DNA from: Rhodococcus opacus
Lineage (GTDB): Bacteria > Actinomycetota > Actinomycetes > Mycobacteriales > Mycobacteriaceae
Reading direction: 5' to 3'
DNA: 64,000 nt
Assembly: GCF_012396235.1 (NCBI RefSeq)
Contig: NZ_JAAXPA010000005.1
Coordinates: forward strand, 248,001 to 312,000
Under the pieces are notes generated by a model. It made no database searches, was not told where the DNA came from, and worked only from the letters and a program-made list of their open reading frames with translations. Position numbers and translations under genes: made by a program. Below are positions 1 to 8,266 of this stretch, one piece after another (position 1 is the first letter of the stretch; each line of letters starts with the position of its first letter).

Positions 1-285
1 TTCGGCTGGCAACAGCACGGGGTCCGCGCTGGTCGGGGTCGTCGTGTGCCCGCGCACGATGTCGCGCAGTGGTGGGAACGTGGTCTGCCTGCCGGCATCG
101 GGCCGGGTGGACGCGACGACGTTCCCCTGGCGGTCGAACAGGGTGACTGCTTTGCCGGTGGCCTCCGCACAGACCCGGACGATCGCGGACAGGCAGTCGA
201 CGGCCACCGCCGCGTCGTCGAGCAGCTCGTCAAACACGCTGAGCGGCAGGTGCTTACGGCCGGCGCGCTCGTCGGAGGTGGACAT
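1..285 (-). CDS. N-terminal part of a putative PucR/CdaR-like regulator (cut by window edge)
   Basis: An open frame runs leftward from an ATG at 285 off the window edge without a stop, giving 95 visible residues starting MSTSDERAGRKHLPLSVFDE. The middle part (AIVRVCAEATGKAVTLFDRQGNVVAST) has the look of a small GAF/PucR-type sensory domain that opens many PucR or CdaR regulators, but no DNA-binding part is visible. The start lies only six bases after the stop of the upstream luciferase-like gene, so the two are probably co-transcribed. The family call is tentative because only the N-terminus is present. Confidence 0.45.
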   Translation of the reverse strand, partial: MSTSDERAGRKHLPLSVFDELLDDAAVAVDCLSAIVRVCAEATGKAVTLFDRQGNVVASTRPDAGRQTTFPPLRDIVRGHTTTPTSADPVLLPAE

Positions 286-291
286 CACCGG

Positions 292-1212
292 TCAGCGGTG
301 ATGCTCGAGTAGCAGCGCACGGACGGACGCCGCATGCTCGATGGCCGACTCCATCGACGTGGTGGCCGGCACCAGGGTGATGTTGTCGGCGCCTGCCTCG
401 ACGAACGAGTTCAGCCACTCGGCCACCTGCTCGGGTGTTCCGGCGGGTGCCAGATGGCGGAATTTGTCGCGCGGCAATTGATACAGCGCCTGCATCTTCT
501 CGCCGACGAGTCGGTCCGCGACAGTGGAATCCTTGTCGAGCCCGCACCATACGTTGACGCCGAACGAGTCGGGTGCACGATTTTCCCGCGCGGCGGCCTC
601 GAGGATCGCGGTGCGAGTCTCGGCGAAACGTCGCGGTGTGCAGAAGATTCCGAGCCAGCCGTCGCCGTAGCGGGCGGTGCGGCGAATGGCGGATTCGCCG
701 CGGCCGCCGATGAGGATCGGCACCGCCGGCTGCGGCGCCGGCAGGATACGTGCCCGGTCGAGGGTGAAGAACTCACCGTGATGGGTCACCTCTTCGCCGG
801 TGAGGACGGCGCGCAGCACCTCGAGGGTCTCGTCGAGGCGACGGCCGCGGGTGCTGGGGTCGACCCCGCTGTTCGAGATCTCGGAGCGGTCCTCTCCACC
901 CACCCCGGCACCGAGGACCAGTCGGCCGGGAGCGAACTGCGAGAGCGTCGCGATCTGGCGGGCAGCGAGCATCGGATGGCGCAGGCCGAGTAGGTAGACG
1001 CCGATGACCACCGACAGGGTGTCGTGGCTGGACAGGACGGATGTGGCCGAGACCATGCCGTCGAACCCGGTCCCGCCGTGAAAGCTGATGTGGTCACCGA
1101 CGGTGATGTGATCGAGCCCCGCCTCTGCCGCGGAATCGAGCAGAAGCCGCCGATCCGCGGGTTTCGGGACGAGGAGTGCGTCCGTGACCGACAATCCCAC
1201 TCTGATCGACAC
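292..1212 (-). CDS. LLM-class (luciferase-like) F420/flavin-dependent oxidoreductase
   Basis: A 306-residue protein of the bacterial luciferase-like TIM-barrel family, at the usual length for F420- or FMN-dependent members. Family landmarks are the early AAEAGLDHITVGDH strand-helix, the RHPMLAARQIATL segment near residue 85, GRLVLGAGVGG around residue 100, and PILIGGRGESAIRRTARYGDGW near residue 170. The start is GTG at 1212, behind a GGAGA ribosome-binding site. Actinomycetes make F420, so an F420-dependent oxidation or reduction is likely, but FMN/reduced-flavin use cannot be excluded and the substrate is unknown. It is probably co-transcribed with the partial regulator that follows. Confidence 0.85.
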   Translation of the reverse strand: MSIRVGLSVTDALLVPKPADRRLLLDSAAEAGLDHITVGDHISFHGGTGFDGMVSATSVLSSHDTLSVVIGVYLLGLRHPMLAARQIATLSQFAPGRLVLGAGVGGEDRSEISNSGVDPSTRGRRLDETLEVLRAVLTGEEVTHHGEFFTLDRARILPAPQPAVPILIGGRGESAIRRTARYGDGWLGIFCTPRRFAETRTAILEAAARENRAPDSFGVNVWCGLDKDSTVADRLVGEKMQALYQLPRDKFRHLAPAGTPEQVAEWLNSFVEAGADNITLVPATTSMESAIEHAASVRALLLEHHR

Positions 1213-1323
1213 GCTGATCTCCTCTCATGCGAATGGACTGACCATAAACTTCTAACCCCGACGGTGGCAAGGGCTGGGCGAAATAATGATAACGATCGTT
1301 CCCGTTCGGTAGTGGGACACGTG
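1213..1323 (-). promoter_or_regulatory. Upstream region of the LLM gene with a 10-bp palindrome
   Basis: The 111 bp between the LLM gene and the upstream reductase holds the perfect palindrome AACGATCGTT at 1291-1300, next to an AT-rich patch (ATAATGAT). A symmetric site placed this way is typical of a TetR- or MarR-type operator near a promoter. No matching regulator gene lies immediately beside it. Confidence 0.4.
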
Positions 1324-2304
1324 TCAGCCGTGCGACAGGACGACCTTGCCGAACCCGCTGCCCTGTTCGAGGTATTGGTGCGCGGCCGCTGCCTCCGCGA
1401 GCGGGAACACCGCACTGATGGGTACGGGCGGGACGGTTTCGGTGTCCAACAGTGTCAGTAGGCCCGCGAAGTCCCCCGGGCTACCCATCGTGGTCCCGAT
1501 CAGCTCGTACTGGCCGAAGTAGAACTGGCGAACGTCGAGGGTGGCGAGTTCGCTCCGCGACGCACCGAGCACGACCACACGGCCGCCCGGACACAGGGCC
1601 GCGATGGACTGCGACCAGGTTCCCACCGAATCCAGGACGAGGTCGAATCCCCGCCCGTCGGAAGAGAGCCGGCGCGAGGCTTCCGGCCAGCCGGGGTCGT
1701 CGTACAGCACGCCGTTCGCCGCACCCAGTTCCTGCGCCTGTGCGATCTTGGAGATCGACGACGACGTGACGGTGACGTTCGCGCCCACCGCGGAGGCCAG
1801 CATCACTGCCATCGTCGCGACGCCGCCGCCCGCGCCGAGGACGAGGAGGTTCTCGCCGGCGCGGAGGCGGCCGCGCGTGAACAAGGCGCGGTAGGTCGTG
1901 AGTCCGACGAGTGGCAGCGCGGCGGCCTGCTCCCAAGTGAGGCCGCGGGGCTTCGGGGCTATGCAATCCTCGGGAACCCGTACCAACTCGGCGTAGGTGC
2001 CGCGGTGGTGGTCTCCGAGAATTTCCCACCGTGGCCCCGGGGCGGCCTCTCGGTCACCCCACCACAACGACGGCAGGACAAGGACCGCCTCGCCCGTGTC
2101 CGCGCGAGTACCCGCGCCGTCGGCGCCGGGGACGTGTGGCAGTGGCGACGAGTACTTGCCCTGGCGGACGAGCACGTCGTGCCAGTTGAGCGCGGCGGCC
2201 TTCAGTCGGACGGTGACCCAGCCGGCGCTCGCGACGGGATCGGGGACCGACTCCACTTTCAAGACGTCCGGCTCCCCGAACTCTCGCAACACTACGGCGT
2301 CCAC
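1324..2304 (-). CDS. Medium-chain dehydrogenase/reductase, quinone-oxidoreductase type
   Basis: A 326-residue zinc-free MDR enzyme. The N-terminal GroES-like domain begins MDAVVLREFGEPDVL and contains LKAAALNWHDVLVRQGKY. The nucleotide-binding domain has LLVLGAGGGVATMAVMLAS (around residue 155) and then a Rossmann fold ending VLDSVG and GGRVVVLGAS. No zinc-ligand cysteine pattern is visible. It probably reduces a quinone or an alpha,beta-unsaturated carbonyl with NAD(P)H; the substrate is unknown. The GTG start at 2304 follows an AAAGGG ribosome-binding site. It stands as a separate unit 111 bp before the LLM gene. Confidence 0.82.
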   Translation of the reverse strand: MDAVVLREFGEPDVLKVESVPDPVASAGWVTVRLKAAALNWHDVLVRQGKYSSPLPHVPGADGAGTRADTGEAVLVLPSLWWGDREAAPGPRWEILGDHHRGTYAELVRVPEDCIAPKPRGLTWEQAAALPLVGLTTYRALFTRGRLRAGENLLVLGAGGGVATMAVMLASAVGANVTVTSSSISKIAQAQELGAANGVLYDDPGWPEASRRLSSDGRGFDLVLDSVGTWSQSIAALCPGGRVVVLGASRSELATLDVRQFYFGQYELIGTTMGSPGDFAGLLTLLDTETVPPVPISAVFPLAEAAAAHQYLEQGSGFGKVVLSHG

Positions 2305-2365
2305 AGCTACCCTTTCGGTCGTACCATTCGAAAAGTAGCATGATTTGGCCGAGTAGTGAGCACGG

Positions 2366-3775
2366 CTAGAGCGGATAGTGCGTCAGCACCCCCATCGGAT
2401 CGTGCCTCTGCCGCAGTTGGCGCAGTCGGCGAAGGTTTCCACCGTAGGCTGCGTCGATCTCGGCGCCGGTCTCGGGGAAGCCGGGCCGGACTTCGACGCT
2501 GTAGATGCCGATCGTGTGGGGTGCGAGCGCGTCGAGGGTGCCGCCCGCCCACGACAGGCAGGCGGCTCCGTCGTAGGGGTCGGACCAGACGGCGTTGAGC
2601 GGGATGTTCCACTCGCCGCTTCGGCCCCAGAACGCGGTGTCGCCGTCACCGACGTCGGCGAGGGCACCGCCGGTGTGCTGGAAGTCGATACGACATTCCC
2701 GTGTCGGCGCCCCACGGATCTGGGTGGCCAGAGCCTCCGCGAGTTCGGAGTCGAGGGTCGGTCCGGTGAAGACGGCCTTCCCGAAGAACGACCCACGGCG
2801 CTCGCCCGGTTCGGGCAGCCGGATCGGTTCCGGTTCTTCGCCGTCGGGGCCGGGTGGCGCGAATTCGGGTAACCCGGTGAGGTACGTACCGGACATCTCG
2901 GATCGGTACAGCACCTTGCCCGACACGTCGGCGACCGTGGTGGCGGCGGATCGGGCGCGGTCGATGTCGGACTCGTCCCCGCTCGCGCACGCGGTGTACA
3001 CGAAGAGGACGGGCTCGTCGGGAGACAGTGCGCTGTAACCGAGTACCGCGCCCATCGTCGTGTCCCGCGGAAGCGTCGGTGCGACAAGGAAGTAGGTGGC
3101 GAGCGCTTCGAGTCCGAGCACCATCCGGTCGACCCACACCGGACCCACCGGGTGTGTGCGCAGCACTGCCGACGTCACGACGCCGAAGCACGGTGCACAA
3201 CCCCGGACCGCCCACCACAGGTCCGCCTCGTCGCCGGTGCTGGCATCGGACAGGTGGACGACCTCACCGGACGGAAGCACCAGTTCGGCCTCGACGAGCT
3301 GATCGATCGTCAATCCCAGACTGCGCGTGAGGTATCCGACGCCGCCGCGGGTGACGAGTCCGAATCCGGCGTGGCCCACGATCCCCACCGGCACCACCCG
3401 GCCGGTGGGTGCGAGGGCGTCCAGCATGGTTCCCACGGTGGCGCCGCCGGCGACGACCACCCGGTCGTCCTCGGGTCGGGCCGTGTTCAGGTGCGCCGAC
3501 AGGTCGAGCATGACGGCATCGTCGGCGACGCAGTTGGAACTCAGCCCGCCGCCGCGGACGGTGACGGTGCCGCCCGTCCGGTGCGCGACCCTCATGACGG
3601 TGGAGACCTCCTCCACGGACGCCGGTTCGACGACGCAGGACGGACGGCGTCTCGCGGCATCGGGAAAGAACACTCTGCCCAGCGCGGTGCGGTAGTCGTC
3701 GGTGTCCGGCAGATGAACCCGGTGCGGGAGAACCGCCTTCAACTGTGCGACACATTCCGCGGATGGTGAACTCAC
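2366..3775 (-). CDS. FAD-binding oxidoreductase, berberine-bridge (BBE/PCMH) type
   Basis: About 469 residues: an N-terminal PCMH FAD-binding domain (RRPSCVVEPASVEEVSTVMR, then TGGTVTVRGGGLSSN, residues ~50-90), a substrate domain, and the C-terminal BBE tail AAYGGNLRRLRQLRQRHDP. Covalent members carry a His after the RGGG motif and a Cys near GxCxxxG; here these regions read RGGGLSSN and VGIVGHAGFG, so neither anchoring residue is evident and FAD may be bound non-covalently. GTG at 3775 is preferred because an AGGAGG ribosome-binding site sits five bases upstream; an in-frame GTG at 3781 overlaps that site. It starts 10 bases after the stop of the L,D-transpeptidase gene, so the two may be co-transcribed. 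Substrate unknown. Confidence 0.8.
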   Translation of the reverse strand: MSSPSAECVAQLKAVLPHRVHLPDTDDYRTALGRVFFPDAARRRPSCVVEPASVEEVSTVMRVAHRTGGTVTVRGGGLSSNCVADDAVMLDLSAHLNTARPEDDRVVVAGGATVGTMLDALAPTGRVVPVGIVGHAGFGLVTRGGVGYLTRSLGLTIDQLVEAELVLPSGEVVHLSDASTGDEADLWWAVRGCAPCFGVVTSAVLRTHPVGPVWVDRMVLGLEALATYFLVAPTLPRDTTMGAVLGYSALSPDEPVLFVYTACASGDESDIDRARSAATTVADVSGKVLYRSEMSGTYLTGLPEFAPPGPDGEEPEPIRLPEPGERRGSFFGKAVFTGPTLDSELAEALATQIRGAPTRECRIDFQHTGGALADVGDGDTAFWGRSGEWNIPLNAVWSDPYDGAACLSWAGGTLDALAPHTIGIYSVEVRPGFPETGAEIDAAYGGNLRRLRQLRQRHDPMGVLTHYPL

Positions 3776-3784
3776 GAGCACCTC

Positions 3785-4975
3785 CTATCCCGTTGCGTTA
3801 CCTGCCTGCCACTGATCCCACGGGACCTCCCAGTCACCGTACGTGTCCCACACGGGCAGGAGCGGCCCGCCCGAGTTGGTGATCTCGACGACGTCGCCGA
3901 TACCGAAATGGTCGAACATCCACTGGGCGTTGGCGGGTGCCAGGTTGACGCAGCCGTGGGAGACGTTGCTGCTGCCCTGATCACCCACCGACCACGGCGC
4001 CGAATGGACGAACTCGCCGTCGTTGGAGATCCGCAGGTTGAGATCGACCTTTTCGCGGTAGTAGTCGGGATCGCCGGCGCACACCCCGTACGTGCAGGAG
4101 TCCATGATGATGCTCTGCTGCTTGTCGGAGATCACGTGCGGACCCTCGTGCGAGGGGTGGTCGGGGGTGCCGAGACTCATCGGCATCGCGTTCTCCTGGA
4201 CGCCGTTGTGGAAGACGGTGAGCATTTTGCTCGCGCCGTCCGCCTTGGCCACCCACGAGTCGTGCACGGTGTAGTCGGCGGAGTTGTTCTCGGCGCCGAA
4301 GGCCCCGTCGCCCAGATCGACGCCGTACACGTCGGCCTCGATGTGGATCTTGGTGCCGGGCGCCCAGTATCCCGCCGCTCGATAGTGCGCGTTCTGGTCG
4401 TCGGTCCAATACCAGGCGCCGGGTTGCGGCGGTGTCGTCGTCACGTGCAGTCGCTGCTGCACCTCGGCCTTGTTCACGACCGGTGCGGTGAACTGGAAGA
4501 CCATCGGCTGGCCGACGCCGATGCCGGTGTCGGCGACGACCTCGGGTGCCGGGACGACGTTCGCGTACGCGGTGGTGCCGGGCGTCAACGTCGTGACGGT
4601 GAAGGTCTGTTCGATCGGGGCGCCGTCGGGGTTGACCGCGTCCGCGACGACTGTGTACGTGGAGCCGTAGCCGAGTGGTTGGCTGCTCGTCCAGTTCGTG
4701 CCGTCGGGCGTGAGATTTCCGGCGACCGGGGTGTTCTGCTCCGCGCGATTCGTGACGGTCACGGCGGTCAGCTTGCCGCCTGTCGCGGTGACCACGATCG
4801 GGGTGGTCGGATTGATCGGCGCCCCGTCGGCAGCGGGGACGACAATCGAGGCGGGCGCGGACTGTGACGTTGTCGGGGGTTCCGACGTGCCGGTGTCTCC
4901 GATGGTGCACGCCGTGGCCAGGAACGTCAGGGCCACCACCGCGACAATGCCGGCTGTCCGTGTGCGAAGAGTCAC
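3785..4975 (-). CDS. Lipoprotein L,D-transpeptidase (Ldt, YkuD domain)
   Basis: A secreted cell-wall enzyme of about 396 residues. The N-terminus is a lipoprotein signal with lipobox LATAC (Cys ~23), so it should be tethered to the membrane outside the cell. Two immunoglobulin-like domains follow, as in mycobacterial Ldt proteins, and then a C-terminal YkuD catalytic domain with the signature SHGCVNL, whose Cys is the nucleophile. Ldt enzymes form 3-3 cross-links in peptidoglycan, the major linkage type in mycobacteria and relatives. The GTG start at 4975 follows AGAAGG; a second GTG two codons upstream is less well placed. Which Ldt paralogue this is cannot be told from the window. Confidence 0.92.
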   Translation of the reverse strand: MTLRTRTAGIVAVVALTFLATACTIGDTGTSEPPTTSQSAPASIVVPAADGAPINPTTPIVVTATGGKLTAVTVTNRAEQNTPVAGNLTPDGTNWTSSQPLGYGSTYTVVADAVNPDGAPIEQTFTVTTLTPGTTAYANVVPAPEVVADTGIGVGQPMVFQFTAPVVNKAEVQQRLHVTTTPPQPGAWYWTDDQNAHYRAAGYWAPGTKIHIEADVYGVDLGDGAFGAENNSADYTVHDSWVAKADGASKMLTVFHNGVQENAMPMSLGTPDHPSHEGPHVISDKQQSIIMDSCTYGVCAGDPDYYREKVDLNLRISNDGEFVHSAPWSVGDQGSSNVSHGCVNLAPANAQWMFDHFGIGDVVEITNSGGPLLPVWDTYGDWEVPWDQWQAGNATG

Positions 4976-5150
4976 GACCACCTTCTTTCGGATCTGGATC
5001 AGCGCTCGCCGTCCTCATACTGCCAGCGATCGCCTCGGACTTTCCTGTGAGACGCTCGCTGCGCCCGCCCCACCTGCAGAAATTCGAGGTCGCGGGGTCT
5101 CCCCTCAAGGCATTAGACAGCAGTGCTGATGAAAAATTGTGACTGAATCG

Positions 5151-5200
5151 TCTGTTTACAGCGTTAATCGATCTATTGAAGGCTGTAAATAGAACAGCTA
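5151..5200 (+). promoter_or_regulatory. Promoter/operator of the MarR-MFS operon
   Basis: The AT-rich stretch ahead of the MarR gene contains TTTACAGC at 5155-5162 and its inverted copy GCTGTAAA at 5182-5189. It also has a second, nested arm pair, GCTGT (5183-5187) and ACAGC (5194-5198), seven bases apart. Overlapping dyads of this size are typical of MarR operators and suggest autoregulation of the operon. This is an inference from symmetry and position. Confidence 0.5.
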
Positions 5201-5238
5201 GACTGGCTAATGAATCTGACTGTGAGAGGGAGGCCGCC

Positions 5239-5691
5239 ATGGACCAGATGGTCGATCAGTTCCGCGAGGACGTCGTTCTGTTCAACCGACGTATCCGAAC
5301 CCAGCGCTCCGGGCACCTGCTCACCCCCTCGCAACTCCAAGCCCTCGCGCACCTCGACCGGGAAGGTCCGATGAGCGCACGCGCTCTCGCCGATCTCGAG
5401 CAGGTCGCGCCGCAGTCCATCGCGCGGACCGTCTCGATCCTCGAGGAGTCCGGAATGGTCTCCCGGACCGTGGACCCCCACGATGCGCGCGCGAGCATCG
5501 TCGCGGTCACCGCGCTGGGATTGCAGACGCTCGTCGACGACCGGTCGCGGCGTAGCGAGTGGCTGACGGCCGCGCTGGCCGCCGAATGCACCGACGCCGA
5601 ACGTGACCTCCTCTTCATCGCCGGACGGCTACTTCGTCGGCTCGCCGGAACTCCCGAGCCGGCGCCGCAGGAGTCACTGATGAACTCGTGA
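5239..5691 (+). CDS. MarR-family transcriptional regulator
   Basis: A 150-residue winged-helix regulator. The DNA-binding region is recognisable in LTPSQLQALAHLDREGPMSARALADLEQVAPQSIARTVSILEESGMVSR and the wing DPHDARASIVAVT (residues ~30-100), flanked by dimerisation helices. The ATG at 5239 follows the strong site GAGGGAGG; an in-frame ATG at 5176 has no such site. The gene overlaps the following MFS gene by four bases (GTGA), the classic layout in which a MarR repressor controls an efflux pump and its own synthesis until a toxic small molecule binds it. The ligand is unknown. Confidence 0.88.
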   Translation: MDQMVDQFREDVVLFNRRIRTQRSGHLLTPSQLQALAHLDREGPMSARALADLEQVAPQSIARTVSILEESGMVSRTVDPHDARASIVAVTALGLQTLVDDRSRRSEWLTAALAAECTDAERDLLFIAGRLLRRLAGTPEPAPQESLMNS

Positions 5692-7112
5692 GCGCGACCG
5701 TCGCCGATACCGGCCTCGCGCAGAAGTCCCCGTCCGTACCGTTCCGGGTCAGCGGCTCCGTCGCCACCGGGAGCATCCTTCAACCGCTGAACTCGTCGAT
5801 GATCGCGGTGGCGATCGTCGGCATCGCCGCCCAGTTCGGCTCCTCGTCCGGGATCGCATGGGTGATCTCGGGGCTCTACATCGCCACGGCCGTCACCGCT
5901 CCGATGGCAGGCAAGCTCGGCGCGCTGCTCGGAGCCCGGAAGGTCTACCTCGGGGGCCTCGCCCTGGTGGCGCTGGGCTCGATCGCCGGTCTGCTCGCCC
6001 CCAGCGTCGGCTGGCTCATTTTCTCCCGCATCCTCGTCGGAATCGGAACCGCCACACAGTATCCCAATGCGATGACGATGATTCGCGGGTACGCGGACCG
6101 ACACGGCGCGCAGCCGCGCACCGCGATCACGACCCTCGCGATCTGCAGCCAGGCTGTCGTGGCACTGGGCCCGACGCTCGGCGGACTGCTCGTCGGGGCG
6201 TTCGGCTGGCAGTCGATCATGTGGATCAACCTGCCGATCGTCGCGTTCAGCGCGGTGGCGGTCACGAAATTCGCGAAGGTCGGCTTCGTCGGCGGCATCT
6301 CGGTCAGCGGTCGGCAACTGCTGCACGCGCTCGACGTGGCCGGGGTCCTGCTGTTCCTCGGGCTCGTCTCGTCGACGATGCTGTTCCTGCTGTCGCTCAC
6401 CACCGATCCCGTCTGGTGGCTGATCCCGGTGTGGGCGCTGGTGTTCGCCCTGTTCGTCCACTGGGAACGTCGTGCGGACGAACCGTTCATCGACGTTCGG
6501 GCCCTGGCCCGGAACCGTGCGCTCAGCGCCACACTCTCCCGCACCCTCCTCACGTACACGGCGTTCTACTGCATCTTCTTCGGAATCCCGCAGTGGCTGC
6601 AGTATTCCCGCGGAATGAGCGCCACCGAAGCCGGTCTGACGATGCTGCCCGTCGCCGTCGTCGGCATCGGCTCCACGCTGTTCGCGTCACGTACGTATCG
6701 GCGACACGGGGTGCGCCGAACGCTCACGGTCGGAACGTGTGCGCTCCTGGTGGGAGGACTGCTCCTGGCGTCGGTGGAGAGCAGTACGGCCCCGATCGTC
6801 GTGCTACTCCTGGTGGCCGCGGTGCTGGGGATTCCCAATGGATTCAACAATATCGGTAATCAGAATCTGATCAGCTCGGTCACGTCCGTCGAGGAAGTCG
6901 GCACGGCGATCGGGATGTACCGCACCGTGCAGTACATCGGAGCGAACCTGTCGGCCGTCGTGCTGCAGACCACCGCCGGTCACGTCATCGGCGACGACGG
7001 ACTGCACCGCACGGGCTGGTTCATCGCCGTCGCGGGCGTTCTCCTCCTCATCGGCGTCCTGATGTCACGGAACATGGGAGACCGGCGGTCGACGAGCGCG
7101 TCGACGGCGTAG
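5688..7112 (+). CDS. MFS drug-efflux transporter (DHA2-like)
   Basis: A 474-residue integral membrane protein with about 13-14 predicted hydrophobic segments, in the range of the 14-helix DHA2 group of proton-driven multidrug exporters. The family loop motif between helices 2 and 3 appears as GKLGALLGARKVYLGGLAL, and the helix 4-5 region has FSRILVGIGTATQYPNAMTMI. The GTG start overlaps the MarR stop, so translation is likely coupled and expression presumably follows MarR derepression. A toxic hydrophobic compound is the most likely substrate, though uptake cannot be excluded. Confidence 0.85.
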   Translation: MSATVADTGLAQKSPSVPFRVSGSVATGSILQPLNSSMIAVAIVGIAAQFGSSSGIAWVISGLYIATAVTAPMAGKLGALLGARKVYLGGLALVALGSIAGLLAPSVGWLIFSRILVGIGTATQYPNAMTMIRGYADRHGAQPRTAITTLAICSQAVVALGPTLGGLLVGAFGWQSIMWINLPIVAFSAVAVTKFAKVGFVGGISVSGRQLLHALDVAGVLLFLGLVSSTMLFLLSLTTDPVWWLIPVWALVFALFVHWERRADEPFIDVRALARNRALSATLSRTLLTYTAFYCIFFGIPQWLQYSRGMSATEAGLTMLPVAVVGIGSTLFASRTYRRHGVRRTLTVGTCALLVGGLLLASVESSTAPIVVLLLVAAVLGIPNGFNNIGNQNLISSVTSVEEVGTAIGMYRTVQYIGANLSAVVLQTTAGHVIGDDGLHRTGWFIAVAGVLLLIGVLMSRNMGDRRSTSASTA

Positions 7113-7120
7113 CAGCCGCG

Positions 7121-7699
7121 TCAGGTCGGCGGCACCCCGCCGACGGCCCGCCAGATCAGTGTCGCGGTCCGGGCAGGCCAGTCGGCGGGTGGGCGATCAC
7201 CGGCCAGCGCCCGGCCGTACCAACTGCCGGTGGTCATGGTGACGGCGACGTCGAGATCGGCGTCCGCGTCGATCAGCTCCAGTTCGGCGGCGCGGTCCAG
7301 GATGGCGCGGATGCGGCGGCGGCGCGGCGCCACCACCCGGGCGCGGTACTGCGCGCGGACGTCGGCGTCCATCGTGTCCTGCAGCATCGTGCCGACGAGC
7401 GACAACCGGCCGCTCCGCGACACCCCGCGCCGGAAGTCGGTCAGCTCGCGGACCAGATCCCCGAACGGATCGGCCGACGCCCTCCCCGACTGTTCGTCGG
7501 CCAACTGCGCCACGACTGCCGCGGCGAGCTCCGACTTCGACGCCCACCGCCGGTACAGCGCCTGCCGGGTGGTGCCTGCCTCCGCGGCGATCGCGGCGAG
7601 CGACATCGCGTCGTAGCCGGCGCAGGACAACTGCCTGCCCGCCACTTTCAGAACCCGGGTGTCGATATCGGTGTCGCGACTGCGCCCGGCCACACTCAT
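7121..7699 (-). CDS. TetR-family transcriptional regulator
   Basis: A 192-residue protein with an N-terminal TetR helix-turn-helix: VLKVAGRQLSCAGYDAMSLAAIAAEAGTTRQALYRRWASKSELAAAV (residues ~18-65), then an all-helical ligand domain. The ATG at 7699 (MSVAGRSRDTD) is chosen because it follows AGAGGA; an upstream in-frame ATG would run through the operator-like dyad. It is divergent from the truncated hemoglobin gene with 70 bp between starts, so it may repress that gene and itself. The ligand is unknown. Confidence 0.88.
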   Translation of the reverse strand: MSVAGRSRDTDIDTRVLKVAGRQLSCAGYDAMSLAAIAAEAGTTRQALYRRWASKSELAAAVVAQLADEQSGRASADPFGDLVRELTDFRRGVSRSGRLSLVGTMLQDTMDADVRAQYRARVVAPRRRRIRAILDRAAELELIDADADLDVAVTMTTGSWYGRALAGDRPPADWPARTATLIWRAVGGVPPT

Positions 7700-7720
7700 G
7701 CTCGATCCTCTTTTCAATCC

Positions 7721-7736
7721 AATACTGGTGTGTATT
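7721..7736. promoter_or_regulatory. Candidate TetR operator between the TetR and hemoglobin genes
   Basis: AATAC (7721-7725) and GTATT (7732-7736) form an inverted repeat with a six-base spacer in the divergent intergenic region. It lies 22 bases upstream of the TetR start. The placement fits a shared operator, but only symmetry and context support it. Confidence 0.45.
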
Positions 7737-7769
7737 GTAATGGACAGACGACGGAGATCGGGAGCTCCC

Positions 7770-8240
7770 ATGAGTGATCAGGAAACACCGTCCCTGTACG
7801 AGTGGGCGGGCGGTGAGCCGTCGTTCCGGCGGCTGATGGACGCCTTCTACGACCGGGTGGAGGGCGACGAACTGCTGTCGCCGATGTTCCCCGGCGGCGT
7901 GCACGAGGAGCATCGGCGCAACGTGACTCTCTGGTGGTGCGAGGTGTTCGGCGGCCCGCCGGGCTACAGCGAACAGCTGGGCGGTTACGAACGAATGTTG
8001 CGCCACCACATCGGCCTCGCCATCAGCCCGGAGCAGCGGCACCGCTTCGCGTCGACGATGAGCCTCGCCGCCGACGACGCCGGCCTCCCGTCGGATCCCG
8101 AATTCCGTTCCGCATTCATGGCATACGTCGAGTGGGGGACCAGACTCGCGCTGCAGAACTCGAGCCCCGGTGCCGAGGTGATCGAGCACGCACCCGTCCC
8201 GCACTGGGGTTGGGGCGTGGCCCCGCCCTACCGCGGCTGA
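7770..8240 (+). CDS. Truncated hemoglobin (group II-like globin)
   Basis: A 156-residue 2-on-2 globin. The start reads SLYEWAGGEPSFRRLMDAFYDRV, the usual helix A/B opening of group II truncated hemoglobins, followed by SPMFPGGVHEEHR, an aromatic-rich helix E region (LWWCEVFGGPPGYS) and MLRHHIGLAI, which contains the proximal-histidine helix F. Such proteins bind heme and O2 or NO and serve in oxygen delivery or nitrosative/oxidative defence. The ATG at 7770 follows a GGGAG site; an ATG 30 bases upstream has no site. It is divergent from a TetR gene that probably controls it, an unusual partner for a globin. Confidence 0.85.
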   Translation: MSDQETPSLYEWAGGEPSFRRLMDAFYDRVEGDELLSPMFPGGVHEEHRRNVTLWWCEVFGGPPGYSEQLGGYERMLRHHIGLAISPEQRHRFASTMSLAADDAGLPSDPEFRSAFMAYVEWGTRLALQNSSPGAEVIEHAPVPHWGWGVAPPYRG

Positions 8241-8266
8241 GTAGGGCAGGGTGTCAGCCTGTCCGA

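Noticed and set aside
5256-6461. A 401-codon minus-strand frame over the MarR and MFS genes
   Set aside because: Asp/Gln/Arg-rich shadow of two well-supported genes.
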